DNA of 64,000 nt from Streptacidiphilus sp. PB12-B1b. Its GTDB lineage: Bacteria > Actinomycetota > Actinomycetes > Streptomycetales > Streptomycetaceae. The DNA is taken from the NCBI RefSeq assembly GCF_014084125.1, contig NZ_CP048405.1, positions 1 to 64,000 of the forward strand, read 5' to 3'. The notes beneath the pieces were generated by a model. It had not been told where the DNA came from. It searched no databases and saw only the letters and a list, made by a program, of their open reading frames with translations. Shown one piece after another: positions 30,567 through 39,654 of the stretch (its first letter is position 1; every line of letters begins with the position of its first letter). Both the position numbers and the translations under genes were made by a program.

Positions 30567-32690
30567 TCAGTGGGTGGGCTGGGACTCCGGCGCGGCGGCC
30601 GCGGGCCCGCCCGCCGCGACGGCCGGGGCCGCGACCTTGCTGAGGGCGCTGGGCCACCACAGCCGCCGGTCGAGGTCCATGGTCAGCGCGGTGACCAGGA
30701 TCGAGCGGACGACCAGGGTGTCCAGCAGGACGCCGACGCAGACCGCGAAGCCGATCTCGGCGAAGCCCACCACCGGCAGCGTGCCGAGGACGCCGAAGGT
30801 GCTGGCCAGGATCAACCCGGCGGAGGTGATCACGCCGCCGGTGGCGGCGAGCCCGGCCAGGGCGCCGCCGCGGGTGCCCCGGGTGGCGGACTCCTCCCGG
30901 ACCCTGGTCATCAGGAAGATGTTGTAGTCGATGCCCAGGGCCACCAGGAAGACGAAGACGAACAGCGGGAAGGCGCTGTCCTCGGCCTCGAAGTGGAAGA
31001 GGTGGGTGAAGACCAGCGAGCTGAGGCCCAGCGCCGAGGCGAAGGACAGCACCACGGTGGCGATCAGCACCAGCGGGGCCACGACCGCCCGCAGCAGCAG
31101 CGCCAGGATCAACAGCACCACCACCAGGACGATCGGGATGATCAGGAAGTCGTCGTGCCGGGAGGCCCGCTGGGTGTCGAGCACCACGGCGGTGTTGCCG
31201 CCGACCTCGGCCCGGGCGCCCGGCAGCGCGTGCTCCGCGGCGCGGACCCGGTCCACGGTGTCCTTGGCGGCCTGGCTGTCCGGGTCGCTGCCGAAGGTGC
31301 CGGTGAGGTAGGCGAGGCCGTTCCTGACCACCGGCGGGGTGGTGGAGGTGATCCCCGGGGTGGCCGCCAGCGTCTGCTGGGCCCGGGTGGCGGCGTCCGC
31401 CGCGGCGATGACCACGATGGGCGAGCCGGCGCCGCCGGGGAAGTGCTGGTCCAGCACGGTCTGTCCGACGACCGAGTCGGGCTTGTCGGTGAAGGTGCCG
31501 GCGCTGGTCAGGCCGTCGGCCTTGAGGCTGAACATGCCCAGCGCCAGGGCGCCGAGCGCCAGGCTGGTGCCGATCCACACCAGCCGGGGCCGCCGGGCGA
31601 TGCCGCCGCCGACCCGGGCCCACGCGCCGCTCTCGGTCGGCTCGGCCGTCCCGAAGGCCGGCTTGACCGGCCAGAACACCCAGCGGCCGGTGATCGTCAG
31701 CAGCGCCGGCAGCAGCGTCAGCATGGCGGCCAGGGCGACCAGCACGCCGATGGCGCAGACCGGGCCGAGGCCGCTGGTGGAGTTCATCTGCGAGAACAGC
31801 AGGCAGAGCATGCTGAGCGCGACCGTCCCGGCGCTGGCCAGGATGGCCGGTCCGGCCCGGTGCACGGCCTCGGCCATGGCCTCGTGCCGGTCGGCGTGGC
31901 GGCGCAGCTCCTCGCGGTAGCGGGCGACCAGCAGCAGGGCGTAGTCGGTGCCCGCGCCGATGACCAGCACCAGCAGGATGCCGGCGCTCTGGGCGTTGAC
32001 GGTCAGTCCGGCGTGCTTGGCCAGCAGGTAGATCAGGCCCTCGGCGGAGACCAGGGCCAGGCCGGAGGAGAGCAGCGGCAGCAGCCACAGGGTGGGGCTG
32101 CGGTAGGTGAGCAGCAGCAGCACGACGACGACGCCGAGGGTGGCGTACAGCAGGGTGCCGTCGATGCCGGAGAACGCCTTGCCCTGGTCGGCGCCGTTGC
32201 CGGCGGGGCCGGTGATGTGCGCGGTCAGGCCCGGGTCGCCGCTGGTCGCCAGGGTGCGCAGGTGGTCGACGACGGTGGTCAGCACGGTCCAGCTGCCGCC
32301 GTTGACGTCGATCGGGACGATGGTCTCCAGGGCCTTGCCGTCCTTGGCGGTGATCGGCCCGGCGACCGGCCCGGAGACGTCCTGGACCTTGGCGAAGGCG
32401 GCCGCGTCGGCGGCGGCCTTGGCGTGGTCGGCCGGGGTGAGGCCGCCGGCGCGGGTGTAGACGATGACGCCGGGGATGTCCTGGGTGGAGGCGAACTGCC
32501 CCTCGAGGTTGAGCACCTTGGTGGACTCGGCGCTGCCGGGCAGCCAGCTGGACGCCTGGTTGTTCTCGGCTCCGGTGAGTTTTCCGGCGAGCGGCCCCAG
32601 GGCCACCAGCAGGATGATCCACAGGACGAGGACGACCCATTTGCTGCGTCGTCCGCAGGGCAGGGCGGCGAGGCGCCGGGCGCGATTCAT
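30567..32690 (-). CDS. MMPL family RND-type transporter
   Basis: A proton-driven exporter of lipids or drugs in the inner membrane. The start is ATG 32690 (MNRARRLAALP) with a GGGGG element upstream; the product has 707 residues. About twelve membrane helices are arranged as two RND repeats, each with a large extracytoplasmic loop after the first helix. Charged helix motifs GAGTDYALLLVARYREE and GIDYNIFLMTRVREES are the MMPL signature. The upstream MarR gene on the same strand and a palindrome in the promoter suggest drug- or lipid-responsive control. Confidence 0.93.
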   Translation of the reverse strand: MNRARRLAALPCGRRSKWVVLVLWIILLVALGPLAGKLTGAENNQASSWLPGSAESTKVLNLEGQFASTQDIPGVIVYTRAGGLTPADHAKAAADAAAFAKVQDVSGPVAGPITAKDGKALETIVPIDVNGGSWTVLTTVVDHLRTLATSGDPGLTAHITGPAGNGADQGKAFSGIDGTLLYATLGVVVVLLLLTYRSPTLWLLPLLSSGLALVSAEGLIYLLAKHAGLTVNAQSAGILLVLVIGAGTDYALLLVARYREELRRHADRHEAMAEAVHRAGPAILASAGTVALSMLCLLFSQMNSTSGLGPVCAIGVLVALAAMLTLLPALLTITGRWVFWPVKPAFGTAEPTESGAWARVGGGIARRPRLVWIGTSLALGALALGMFSLKADGLTSAGTFTDKPDSVVGQTVLDQHFPGGAGSPIVVIAAADAATRAQQTLAATPGITSTTPPVVRNGLAYLTGTFGSDPDSQAAKDTVDRVRAAEHALPGARAEVGGNTAVVLDTQRASRHDDFLIIPIVLVVVLLILALLLRAVVAPLVLIATVVLSFASALGLSSLVFTHLFHFEAEDSAFPLFVFVFLVALGIDYNIFLMTRVREESATRGTRGGALAGLAATGGVITSAGLILASTFGVLGTLPVVGFAEIGFAVCVGVLLDTLVVRSILVTALTMDLDRRLWWPSALSKVAAPAVAAGGPAAAAPESQPTH

Positions 32691-32712
32691 TGTGTGTATC
32701 CCCCACATAAAC

Positions 32713-32724
32713 GCGATATATCGC
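32713..32724. promoter_or_regulatory. candidate MarR operator, GCGATATATCGC
   Basis: A perfect 12-bp palindrome lies 23 bp upstream of the MMPL start codon, in an AT-rich island. Its place between the marR gene and the exporter makes it a likely operator, probably overlapping the promoter. Confidence 0.6.
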
Positions 32725-32809
32725 AACTGATGGGCCAACCATGTGCCGGACGGTGAGACGGTGTCAAGCACCGCAGGTCAGCGCGGACCGGCACCCGGCG
32801 GACCGGCGG

Positions 32810-33316
32810 TCAGGTGCGCGGCTGGGAGCGCTCGTTGTAGAGGGTGAGGTAGGCCGCGAAGCGCTCCAGGTCCTCGTCAGGCCAGTCCGCGAGCCGCTCC
32901 AGGAAGGCCAGCCGGCGCTGCTCGCTGACGGACTGCAGCAGCGCGGTGCCCTGGGCCGAAGTGCGGATGATCTGGCCGCGCTGGTCCTCCGGGTCGGTGC
33001 TGCGCTCCACCAGGCCGAGCCGCTCCAGCGCGGTGATCTGCCGGCTCACGGTGGACTTGTCCAGCATGAAGTGCGCGGCCAGGTCGGTGCCGCGGCAGCC
33101 GCCGCGCTCCCGCAGCAGGTCCAGGATCGCGTAGGTGACCAGCGTCAGGCCCGGGTGGATCTGCGACGCCTGCGAGCGCGAGCGGCGGGCGAAGGCGGTC
33201 AGTTCGCGCTGGATCGCGTCGATGGACTCGGCCCGGGGCTGCCGCACGTCCGGATCGTCCGGCGTACCGGACCCGGTCGTCGTGCTCTGCGGCGCGCTGG
33301 ACTGGCTGCTGGACAC
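32810..33316 (-). CDS. MarR family transcriptional regulator
   Basis: A 168-residue winged-helix regulator. After a Ser/Thr-rich N-terminus, the recognition region reads GTDLAAHFMLDKSTVSRQITALERLGLVERSTDPEDQRGQIIRTSAQG, with the DxR wing motif (DPEDQRG). MarR proteins are usually repressors released by phenolic or drug ligands. The gene lies 119 bp upstream of the MMPL exporter on the same strand; the palindrome GCGATATATCGC in between is its probable target. Confidence 0.9.
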   Translation of the reverse strand: MSSSQSSAPQSTTTGSGTPDDPDVRQPRAESIDAIQRELTAFARRSRSQASQIHPGLTLVTYAILDLLRERGGCRGTDLAAHFMLDKSTVSRQITALERLGLVERSTDPEDQRGQIIRTSAQGTALLQSVSEQRRLAFLERLADWPDEDLERFAAYLTLYNERSQPRT

Positions 33317-33524
33317 CTGTACTCCTCTGTTCGGCGGTCGTCTCGACCCCTAGAGGTAGCACCGTCGGCGCGCGGACGTGGCGCGGCCCCCCGTTCGGCG
33401 CCGCATCAGCCGCCGTTCAGCCGTTACCGGAGCGTCGGCTCCGCCCCGACGGCACCGGCGCGGGCGCGCGGCAGCGGGGTCGGCGGCGGGTCGGCGGCAG
33501 GCTCGGCGGCGGGTCGGCAGGCGC

Positions 33525-36146
33525 TCACCCCCGGTGCGGCAGCGGCAGTTCGAACCAGACGACCTTGCCCACCGCCTTGCGGCTGGTGCCCCAGCGCGCC
33601 GACAGGTGGCTGACCAGGCTGAGGCCGCGGCCGTCCTCGTCCAGCGCCTCGGAGGGCTCCAGCGAGGGCAGGTTGTGGTCGTCGTCGCTGACCTCGACCA
33701 GCAGCTTGCCGACCCGCATCAGCTGCAGCTCCACCCGGTTCCGGGCCACCCGCAGGGCGTTCGTGACCAGTTCGCTGACCAGCAGCGCGGCCGGCTCCAC
33801 CAACTCGCCCAGATCCCACCGGGTGAGCTGCTCGCGGACCAGCAGCCGGGCCCGGCCGACCTCCTCCGGATCGAGCTCCAGCGACCAGGACATGACGTCC
33901 TGCGGCGGGATGCCGTCGAATCGGGCGATCAGCAGCGCCAGATCGTCGTTGCGGTCGTCGGTGTGCAGCCGCTCCAGGACGGTGTCGCAGACCTCGTCCG
34001 GGCTGCGCCGCGGATCGACGATGTCGCCGCACAGCGCGGCCAGGCCGTCCCCTATGTCGCCGCCGCGCATCTCCACCAGGCCGTCCGTGCACAGCACCAG
34101 CATGCTGCCGTCGGAGACCTTGATCTCGCGGGAGGCGAACGGCACCCCGCCGACGCCGATCGGCGCTCCGGACGGGATCTCCAGCAGCTCGCCGCGGCCG
34201 TCCGGGTGCACCAGCACCGGGGGCACGTGGCCCGCTCCGGCGATGGTGCAGGTGCGGGCGATCGGGTCGTACACCGCGTACAGGCAGGTCGCCAGGTGGT
34301 CGTCGCCGAGGCGCTGGGAGAGGTTGTCCAGGTGCCGCAGGATCTGCCCCGGCGGGAGGTCCAGCGCGGCCAGGGTCTGCATGGCGGTGCGGAAGCGGCC
34401 CATCGCCACCGCCGAGTGCAGGCCGTGGCCCATGACGTCGCCGACGACCAGCGCGACCCGGCTGCCCGGCAGTTGGATCGCGTCGAACCAGTCGCCGCCG
34501 ACCTCGGCGCGGCGGTCGCCGGGCAGGTAGCGGTGGGCGATCAGCACCCCGGGGATCTTCGGCGGGCTGCCCGGCAGCATGCTCCGCTGGAGCGTCAGCG
34601 CGGTCTTCGCCTCCATCCGGTGCAGCCGGGCATTGTCCACCGACAGCGCCGCGCGGGCGGCCAGCTCCCGCAGGTAGGAGGCGTCGGCCTGGTCGAAGGG
34701 CGGGCGGTCGTCGTTGCGCAGCAGGGTCAGGATGCCCAGCACGGTGCCGCGCGCGGCCAGCGGCAGGGTCAGCATCGAGCGGCCCTCGAACAGCGGCACC
34801 AGCGAGGCCCCGCTGCGCCCGGCCGCGCAGTACTCGGCCACCTGCCGGTCCACCCGGGGCACCAGCACCGGCTGGTTGGTCTGCAATGCCAGGCCGGAGG
34901 GGGTGTTCCGGGGCAGCGCCAACAGGCTGCCCTCGCGCACGATCCGGCCCCAGTGGGCCAGGGAGTCGCTGAACGTCCTTGCGACGCGCCGCAGTTGGGT
35001 CTCGTCGTCGGGGCGGTCGCGGGGCAGCTCGGTGTCCACGATCAGCCGGTCGCGCAGGTCCACGCAGGCGAAGTCGGCGATGCTGGGAACCACCACGTCG
35101 CACAACTCGCGGACGGTGGCGTCCAGATCGAGCGTCGTGCCGATCTGCGCGCCGACGTGGCTGAGCAGCCGCAGCTGCTCGTTCACCGGCTCCACCGAGG
35201 GCAGCTCGGCGGCCGGGCTGTCGGCGGAGGAGAGGGTGAGCGTGGGGACCGAGGGCGGGCCGCTGAACGGGCCGTCCTCGGCGCCGGCGCGCCGGGGCCG
35301 TCCGGGCGGGGCGCTGCGCGGGGTGGGCACGGCGGGCTGCCGCTCGTCCGGCGGCCGGGCGCCGGGGCCGTGAGGGGCAGCGCCGACTACTGCCGGACGC
35401 CCGTCGCCGGGGTGGTGCGGGACGACCTCCGGCGGCACGTACGGCAGCACCGGCAGCCGGACCGTGCCGTCCACCAGCAGGCCGGGCGCGCCCGCCGCGG
35501 CGACCTGGCCGAGCAGCCTGCGGCGGCGGTCGGCGCTGGTGCGCGGCAGCAGCGGGGCCAGCTGCTCGGCGGTGCGGGCGGTCTCGGCCGGGCCCGCGGC
35601 GGTGAGCAGCATGCTGCTGACGGCCAGCTCCAGGCCGGTGGCCGGGGCGGCGCTGGTGTACGGCAGCAGCCGGCCGCCGAGGGCCAGCCGTGGGCCGGTC
35701 GAGCGCAGTCGGCGGGCGTCGGCGGCGAGCACCAGCAGGCTGCGGCCGGTGGGCTCGATCAGCCGATAGGACCAGCACAGCACGGTCACCGACCGGCCGT
35801 CGCGGTCGGTGACGGCGAGGTCCCCGCTCCAGGCGGGGACGCAGCTGGTGAGGTCGTCCAGCTGGTCGAGGGCGTCGCCGAGGCGGCCGGGGGAGCCGTT
35901 GGCGTCGCCGGGGCCGGCCAGCGGGAGCAGGCCGGAGGCGGGGCGGTCGAAGACCTCGGCGCGGCGGTGGCCGAAAAGCTCCTCGGCGGCGCGGTTCCAC
36001 AGGGTGAGGCGTCCGTCGGGGTCGATCATCAGGGCGGCGAGGCGGATCTGGGCGACCACGCCGGAGGTGGGCGGCCCGTCGGCGTCGGGCGCCTGCGATC
36101 CCTGCTGCTGCCCGGGGCCCGCGAAGGTCTCCTCCGACATGCTCAC
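33525..36146 (-). CDS. PAS-GAF-PP2C-HATPase regulatory protein (SpoIIE/RsbU type)
   Basis: An 873-residue multidomain signalling protein. It has a PAS domain (about 25-100, MIDPDGRLTLWNRAAEELFG), a Pro-rich variable region, a GAF domain (about 325-490), a SpoIIE-type PP2C phosphatase (about 510-720; EVGGDWFDAI, VVGDVMGHG, LVLCTDGLVE, RNDDLALL) and a C-terminal RsbW-like HATPase_c domain (about 740-870; LLVSELVTNAL, DEDGRGLSLV). Such Streptomyces proteins act in anti-anti-sigma/anti-sigma partner switching; no sigma factor is adjacent. ATG 36146 or 36140 is the start. Confidence 0.9.
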   Translation of the reverse strand: MSMSEETFAGPGQQQGSQAPDADGPPTSGVVAQIRLAALMIDPDGRLTLWNRAAEELFGHRRAEVFDRPASGLLPLAGPGDANGSPGRLGDALDQLDDLTSCVPAWSGDLAVTDRDGRSVTVLCWSYRLIEPTGRSLLVLAADARRLRSTGPRLALGGRLLPYTSAAPATGLELAVSSMLLTAAGPAETARTAEQLAPLLPRTSADRRRRLLGQVAAAGAPGLLVDGTVRLPVLPYVPPEVVPHHPGDGRPAVVGAAPHGPGARPPDERQPAVPTPRSAPPGRPRRAGAEDGPFSGPPSVPTLTLSSADSPAAELPSVEPVNEQLRLLSHVGAQIGTTLDLDATVRELCDVVVPSIADFACVDLRDRLIVDTELPRDRPDDETQLRRVARTFSDSLAHWGRIVREGSLLALPRNTPSGLALQTNQPVLVPRVDRQVAEYCAAGRSGASLVPLFEGRSMLTLPLAARGTVLGILTLLRNDDRPPFDQADASYLRELAARAALSVDNARLHRMEAKTALTLQRSMLPGSPPKIPGVLIAHRYLPGDRRAEVGGDWFDAIQLPGSRVALVVGDVMGHGLHSAVAMGRFRTAMQTLAALDLPPGQILRHLDNLSQRLGDDHLATCLYAVYDPIARTCTIAGAGHVPPVLVHPDGRGELLEIPSGAPIGVGGVPFASREIKVSDGSMLVLCTDGLVEMRGGDIGDGLAALCGDIVDPRRSPDEVCDTVLERLHTDDRNDDLALLIARFDGIPPQDVMSWSLELDPEEVGRARLLVREQLTRWDLGELVEPAALLVSELVTNALRVARNRVELQLMRVGKLLVEVSDDDHNLPSLEPSEALDEDGRGLSLVSHLSARWGTSRKAVGKVVWFELPLPHRG

Positions 36147-36444
36147 CTACCTTCAGTCCCTCGGATCTGCGCAGGCGCACCCGACCGGCACTCCGGCCGG
36201 GGACGACGTCACATCCCCTTTACATCCCCTTACAACACTGGCCTTGAACCCCAGGAACCCCACCGCCTCGGCACCCCAGGCAAGCACGAATCCTGTCGTC
36301 GGCGTTCGTTTTCCGGGAATCCCGGCTGTGTCCAGGAGTGCACGCGGGCTCGCACGCCCTAGTGTGCGCCCTTCGGCGTCCGTGCCGGGACAGTAGGGTG
36401 ACGGGGCTGACAAGCGGTACAAACATCAAGCAGTGAGGTTGCGC

Positions 36445-37302
36445 ATGGCTGCCGACACCCCGGTCCGGTGGAGCGATCCCGAGGAGCAGCAGCTGGAGGA
36501 GCAGGTCGCCCGCACCGAGGCGGAATGGGTCGAGGCCGAGGTCGCGGTCGAGACGCTGCGGGTGGAGCTGGACAACTTCGCCCTGGTGCACCACCAGCGG
36601 CTCGGCCCGATGTACGTGCGGCTGGACGAGCTGGACGCGCTGATCGCCGAGGCCACCGCGGCCCGCAGCGGCGATCCCGAGGACATCCGCCGGGCCTTCG
36701 AGGCCCGCAGCGTGCTCGAGCCCATGCCCGACCTGGAGGCGTTCTTCGCCGAGCCCGGGGAATCCGGCTCGGACCCCGCTGCGGACGCCGCCGACACCGG
36801 GCGGCAGCGGGAGGCGGGCGAGCCGCTGCCGCCGGTGATCCCGCAGGAGCCGCAGCGGATCCGCCCCGACCGCGAGGCCCAGCGGCTCTACCGCGACCTG
36901 GCCCGCCGCGCCCATCCGGACCTGGCCCAGGACCCGGCCGAGCAGCAGCTGCGCGGGGTGTTCATCGCCCGGGTCAACGCCGCCTACGCCCGCGGCGACG
37001 TGCTGGAGCTGGCGGCCCTCAGCGAGGAGTGGGCGGGGGAGACCGGCGACTCGGGCGCCCCGGCCGGCGGCACCCCGGAGCGGATCGCCTGGCTGCGGCA
37101 GCGTCTGGAGTGGCTGTCGGCGCGGCTGGCGCGGGTCGCGGCGACCCGGGCCGAGCTGGCGGACAGTCCGATGGGCCAGCTGCTGATGCTGCTGCCGGAC
37201 GACCCGGACGCGCTGCTGACCATCCTGGCGGAGCAGCTGCTGGAGAGCGTCGCCGGCCGGCAGGCGGAGCTGGACCGGTTGCTGGCGGGCCTCGGCGGCT
37301 GA
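36445..37302 (+). CDS. coiled-coil protein with a C-terminal J-like domain
   Basis: A 285-residue protein from ATG 36445 (GAGG eight to eleven bases upstream). Residues 8-60 are a charged helical coiled coil (EEQVARTEAEWVEAEV). Residues about 140-185 resemble a J-domain, YRDLARRAHPDLAQDP, with HPD at 157-159; this motif normally stimulates DnaK ATPase. A further helical region follows (ERIAWLRQRLEWLSARLARV). It lacks the DnaJ zinc and client domains. The role is unknown, perhaps a DnaK co-chaperone for a specific client. It is divergent from the SpoIIE-type regulator; the 298-bp spacer holds only short direct repeats near 36210-36230. Confidence 0.78.
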   Translation: MAADTPVRWSDPEEQQLEEQVARTEAEWVEAEVAVETLRVELDNFALVHHQRLGPMYVRLDELDALIAEATAARSGDPEDIRRAFEARSVLEPMPDLEAFFAEPGESGSDPAADAADTGRQREAGEPLPPVIPQEPQRIRPDREAQRLYRDLARRAHPDLAQDPAEQQLRGVFIARVNAAYARGDVLELAALSEEWAGETGDSGAPAGGTPERIAWLRQRLEWLSARLARVAATRAELADSPMGQLLMLLPDDPDALLTILAEQLLESVAGRQAELDRLLAGLGG

Positions 37303-37396
37303 CCGGCCCGGCCGGTGCGGCCCCGCGCGGTCCCGGTATCGGCGAGAATGGGCGCAGTCCCTCGGAGCAGCCGGGGCCCTGCCGTCGGGAGAGACC

Positions 37397-37726
37397 ATGT
37401 TCCACGCCGCCGTCCCCACCGTGGACGCCGCCTCCGTGCCCGCCGGGGGCGCGCTGCTGGACGTCCGTGAGCAGGACGAGTGGGACGCCGGGCATGTCGA
37501 GGGGGCGCTGCACATCCCGATGGGCCAGGTGGTCGGGCGGCTCACGGAGCTGCCGGACGGGCCGCTGTACGTGATGTGCCGGGTCGGCGGGCGCTCCGCG
37601 CAGGTGGTGCAGTACCTGGTGGCGCAGGGCCGGGAGGCGGTCAACATCGACGGCGGCATGTACGCCTGGGAGGCGGCGGGCCGCCCGATGGTGAGCGGCT
37701 CCGGCGGCGAGGCGTACGTGCTGTAG
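37397..37726 (+). CDS. single-domain rhodanese-like sulfurtransferase
   Basis: A 109-residue rhodanese domain with the catalytic loop C61-RVGGR and the upstream signature LLDVREQDEWDAGHVEGALHIPMG. It transfers sulfane sulfur through a cysteine persulfide. It is cytoplasmic with no membrane segment. It lies 94 bp after the J-like gene and 80 bp before the acyl-CoA ligase, all on the plus strand, but an operon is not certain. Confidence 0.9.
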   Translation: MFHAAVPTVDAASVPAGGALLDVREQDEWDAGHVEGALHIPMGQVVGRLTELPDGPLYVMCRVGGRSAQVVQYLVAQGREAVNIDGGMYAWEAAGRPMVSGSGGEAYVL

Positions 37727-37770
37727 CGGCTCTTGCGGTCTGCGGCCGGCGGCGGTAGGAACACGGCTTA

Positions 37771-37785
37771 CTGACGGAGCGTCAG
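37771..37785. promoter_or_regulatory. candidate TetR-type operator CTGACG-N3-CGTCAG
   Basis: A perfect 6-bp-arm dyad lies 22 bp upstream of the acyl-CoA ligase start, where a repressor would block initiation. The sequence resembles TetR-type operators of fatty-acid genes in actinobacteria. No cognate TetR gene is adjacent. Confidence 0.55.
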
Positions 37786-37806
37786 AAAGAGCCGGGGGTG
37801 CCGCCC

Positions 37807-39654
37807 ATGCCCGCAGGACCGCAACCGCCCACCCTGGCCGAGGCCGTGCTGGCCCAGCGCGGCGTCCACCGCCCCGGCCTGGTCGGCGAGGGCTTCCGCT
37901 ACACCCAGGACGAGGTGCTGCGGGCCGCCTGCGCCCGCGCCGCACTGCTCGGCGAGCTGCTGGCGTCCGCCGCCCACCCCCATGTCGGGCTGCTGCTCGA
38001 CAACACCCCCGAGTACGTCCACTGGCTGCAGGCGTGCGCGCTGAGCGGGGCCACCGCCGTCGGCGTCAACCCCACCCGGCGCGGGCCCGACCTGTACCGC
38101 GACATCCAGCACACCGACTGCGCGGTGCTGGTCACCGAGGCCCGGCTGCTGCCGCTGCTCGACGGCGCGGCACTCCCCCAGCGGCTCCTGGTCGTCGACC
38201 GCCCCGGCTACGCCGACCTGCTCGACCGCTACCGGGACGCGCCGCCGCCCGCCGCGCTGCCCGGTCCCGGCACCCGGATGCTGCTGACCTTCACCTCCGG
38301 CTCCACCGGCGCGCCCAAGGCCGTCGTCTGCAGCCAGCGGCGGCTGGCCCGCGCGGGCGAGAAGCTCCGGGAGCAGTTCCGCCTGACCGCCGACGACACC
38401 GGCTACGCCTGCATGCCGCTGTTCCACGGCAACGCGCTGATGGGCCTGTGGTCGCCGATGCTGCTGGTCGGCGGCACGGTGGCGCTGCGCCGCCGCTTCT
38501 CCGCCTCGCACTTCCTGGACGACGTCCGCGCCCACGGCGCCTGCTACTTCACCTACGTGGGCCGGGCGGTCTCCTACGTGCTGGCCACCGAGGAGCAGCC
38601 GGACGACGCCCGCTCGCCGCTGCGGCTCGGCTTCGGCACCGAGGCGGGCGCGGTGGACGCGGCCCGCTTCGAGGCCCGCTTCGGCTGTCGGCTGGTCGAG
38701 GGCTACGGCTCCTCCGAGGGCGGCTGCAACCTGCGGCAGGAGCCGGACGCCCCGCCCGGGGCCGTGGGCCGCACCGGCTCGGGCCCCGGGGACGACCTCG
38801 CCGTGGTCGATCCCGGCACCGGCGCGGAGTGCCCGCGCTCCCGCTTCGACCGGCACGGGCGGCTGCTCAACGGCGCCGAGGCCATCGGCGAGCTGGTCAA
38901 CCGCGCCGCCCGGCCCGGTGCGGGCTTCGAGGGCTACTGGCGCAACCCGCAGGCGGCCGCCGCCCGGGTCCGCGACGGCTGGTACTGGACCGGTGACCTG
39001 TTCCACCGGGACGCCGACGGCTGGTTCCGCTTCGCCGGGCGCAGCGAGGACTGGCTGCGGGTGGACAGCGAGAACCTGGCCGTCGCCGACATCGAGGCCA
39101 TCCTCGCCCGCTGGCAGAGGGCCCGCGCCGTCGCGGTCTACGCCGTCCCCGACCCGGTGGCCGGGGACCAGGTGATGGCCGCGGTGGAGCTGCGCCGTCC
39201 GGCGCCCGGCGACGACTGCCGGGAGCTGTGCGCGGAGCTGTCGGCGTTCCTGGCCGCCCAACCCGACCTCGGGACCAAGATGCCGCCGCGCTTCGTCCGG
39301 CTGGTGTCGGCGATGCCGGTGACCGCGACCCACAAGACGGCCCGCGGCGGGCTGCGGGAGCAGGGCTGGCACACCGGCGATCCGGTGCTGTGGCGTCCCT
39401 ACCGGCGCGGTCCGCTCCCGCTCCCGCTCCCGGCGGCGGGGCGGCCGGAGTACCGCAGGCTCACCGAGCCGGACCGCCGGGCCCTGCGCGCGCTGTTCGC
39501 CGAGCACGGCCGGGCCGGACTCGTCGGCCCGGGCGGGGAGACCGGCAGGCCGGAGCGGGAGAGCGGCGGGCGGGGTATCGGCGATGATGGCGGGGACCGC
39601 ACCCCGGCGCCCCGGGTGCCCGAGCCCGCCGAAGGACCACATGACTGCAGGTAG
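37807..39654 (+). CDS. long-chain acyl-CoA ligase-like AMP-forming enzyme (FadD17-like)
   Basis: An ANL-superfamily enzyme that activates a carboxylic acid to acyl-AMP and then to CoA thioester. With ATG 37807 it has 615 residues; the AMP-binding P-loop TSGSTG is at 163-168, then VEGYGSSEGG and the C-terminal hinge and catalytic region WYWTGDLFHRDADGWFRFAGR. The sequence resembles mycobacterial FadD17-type ligases. The last 70 residues are a Gly/Pro/Arg-rich extension beyond the usual catalytic lysine region. A GTG at 37798 is an alternative start. It overlaps the next gene by 14 bp. Confidence 0.87.
   Translation: MPAGPQPPTLAEAVLAQRGVHRPGLVGEGFRYTQDEVLRAACARAALLGELLASAAHPHVGLLLDNTPEYVHWLQACALSGATAVGVNPTRRGPDLYRDIQHTDCAVLVTEARLLPLLDGAALPQRLLVVDRPGYADLLDRYRDAPPPAALPGPGTRMLLTFTSGSTGAPKAVVCSQRRLARAGEKLREQFRLTADDTGYACMPLFHGNALMGLWSPMLLVGGTVALRRRFSASHFLDDVRAHGACYFTYVGRAVSYVLATEEQPDDARSPLRLGFGTEAGAVDAARFEARFGCRLVEGYGSSEGGCNLRQEPDAPPGAVGRTGSGPGDDLAVVDPGTGAECPRSRFDRHGRLLNGAEAIGELVNRAARPGAGFEGYWRNPQAAAARVRDGWYWTGDLFHRDADGWFRFAGRSEDWLRVDSENLAVADIEAILARWQRARAVAVYAVPDPVAGDQVMAAVELRRPAPGDDCRELCAELSAFLAAQPDLGTKMPPRFVRLVSAMPVTATHKTARGGLREQGWHTGDPVLWRPYRRGPLPLPLPAAGRPEYRRLTEPDRRALRALFAEHGRAGLVGPGGETGRPERESGGRGIGDDGGDRTPAPRVPEPAEGPHDCR

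Noticed and set aside
30483-32756. 757-codon plus-strand frame opposite the MMPL gene
   Set aside because: Low-complexity Gly/Gln/Asp/Val composition typical of an antisense shadow; the minus-strand frame is a clear MMPL transporter.
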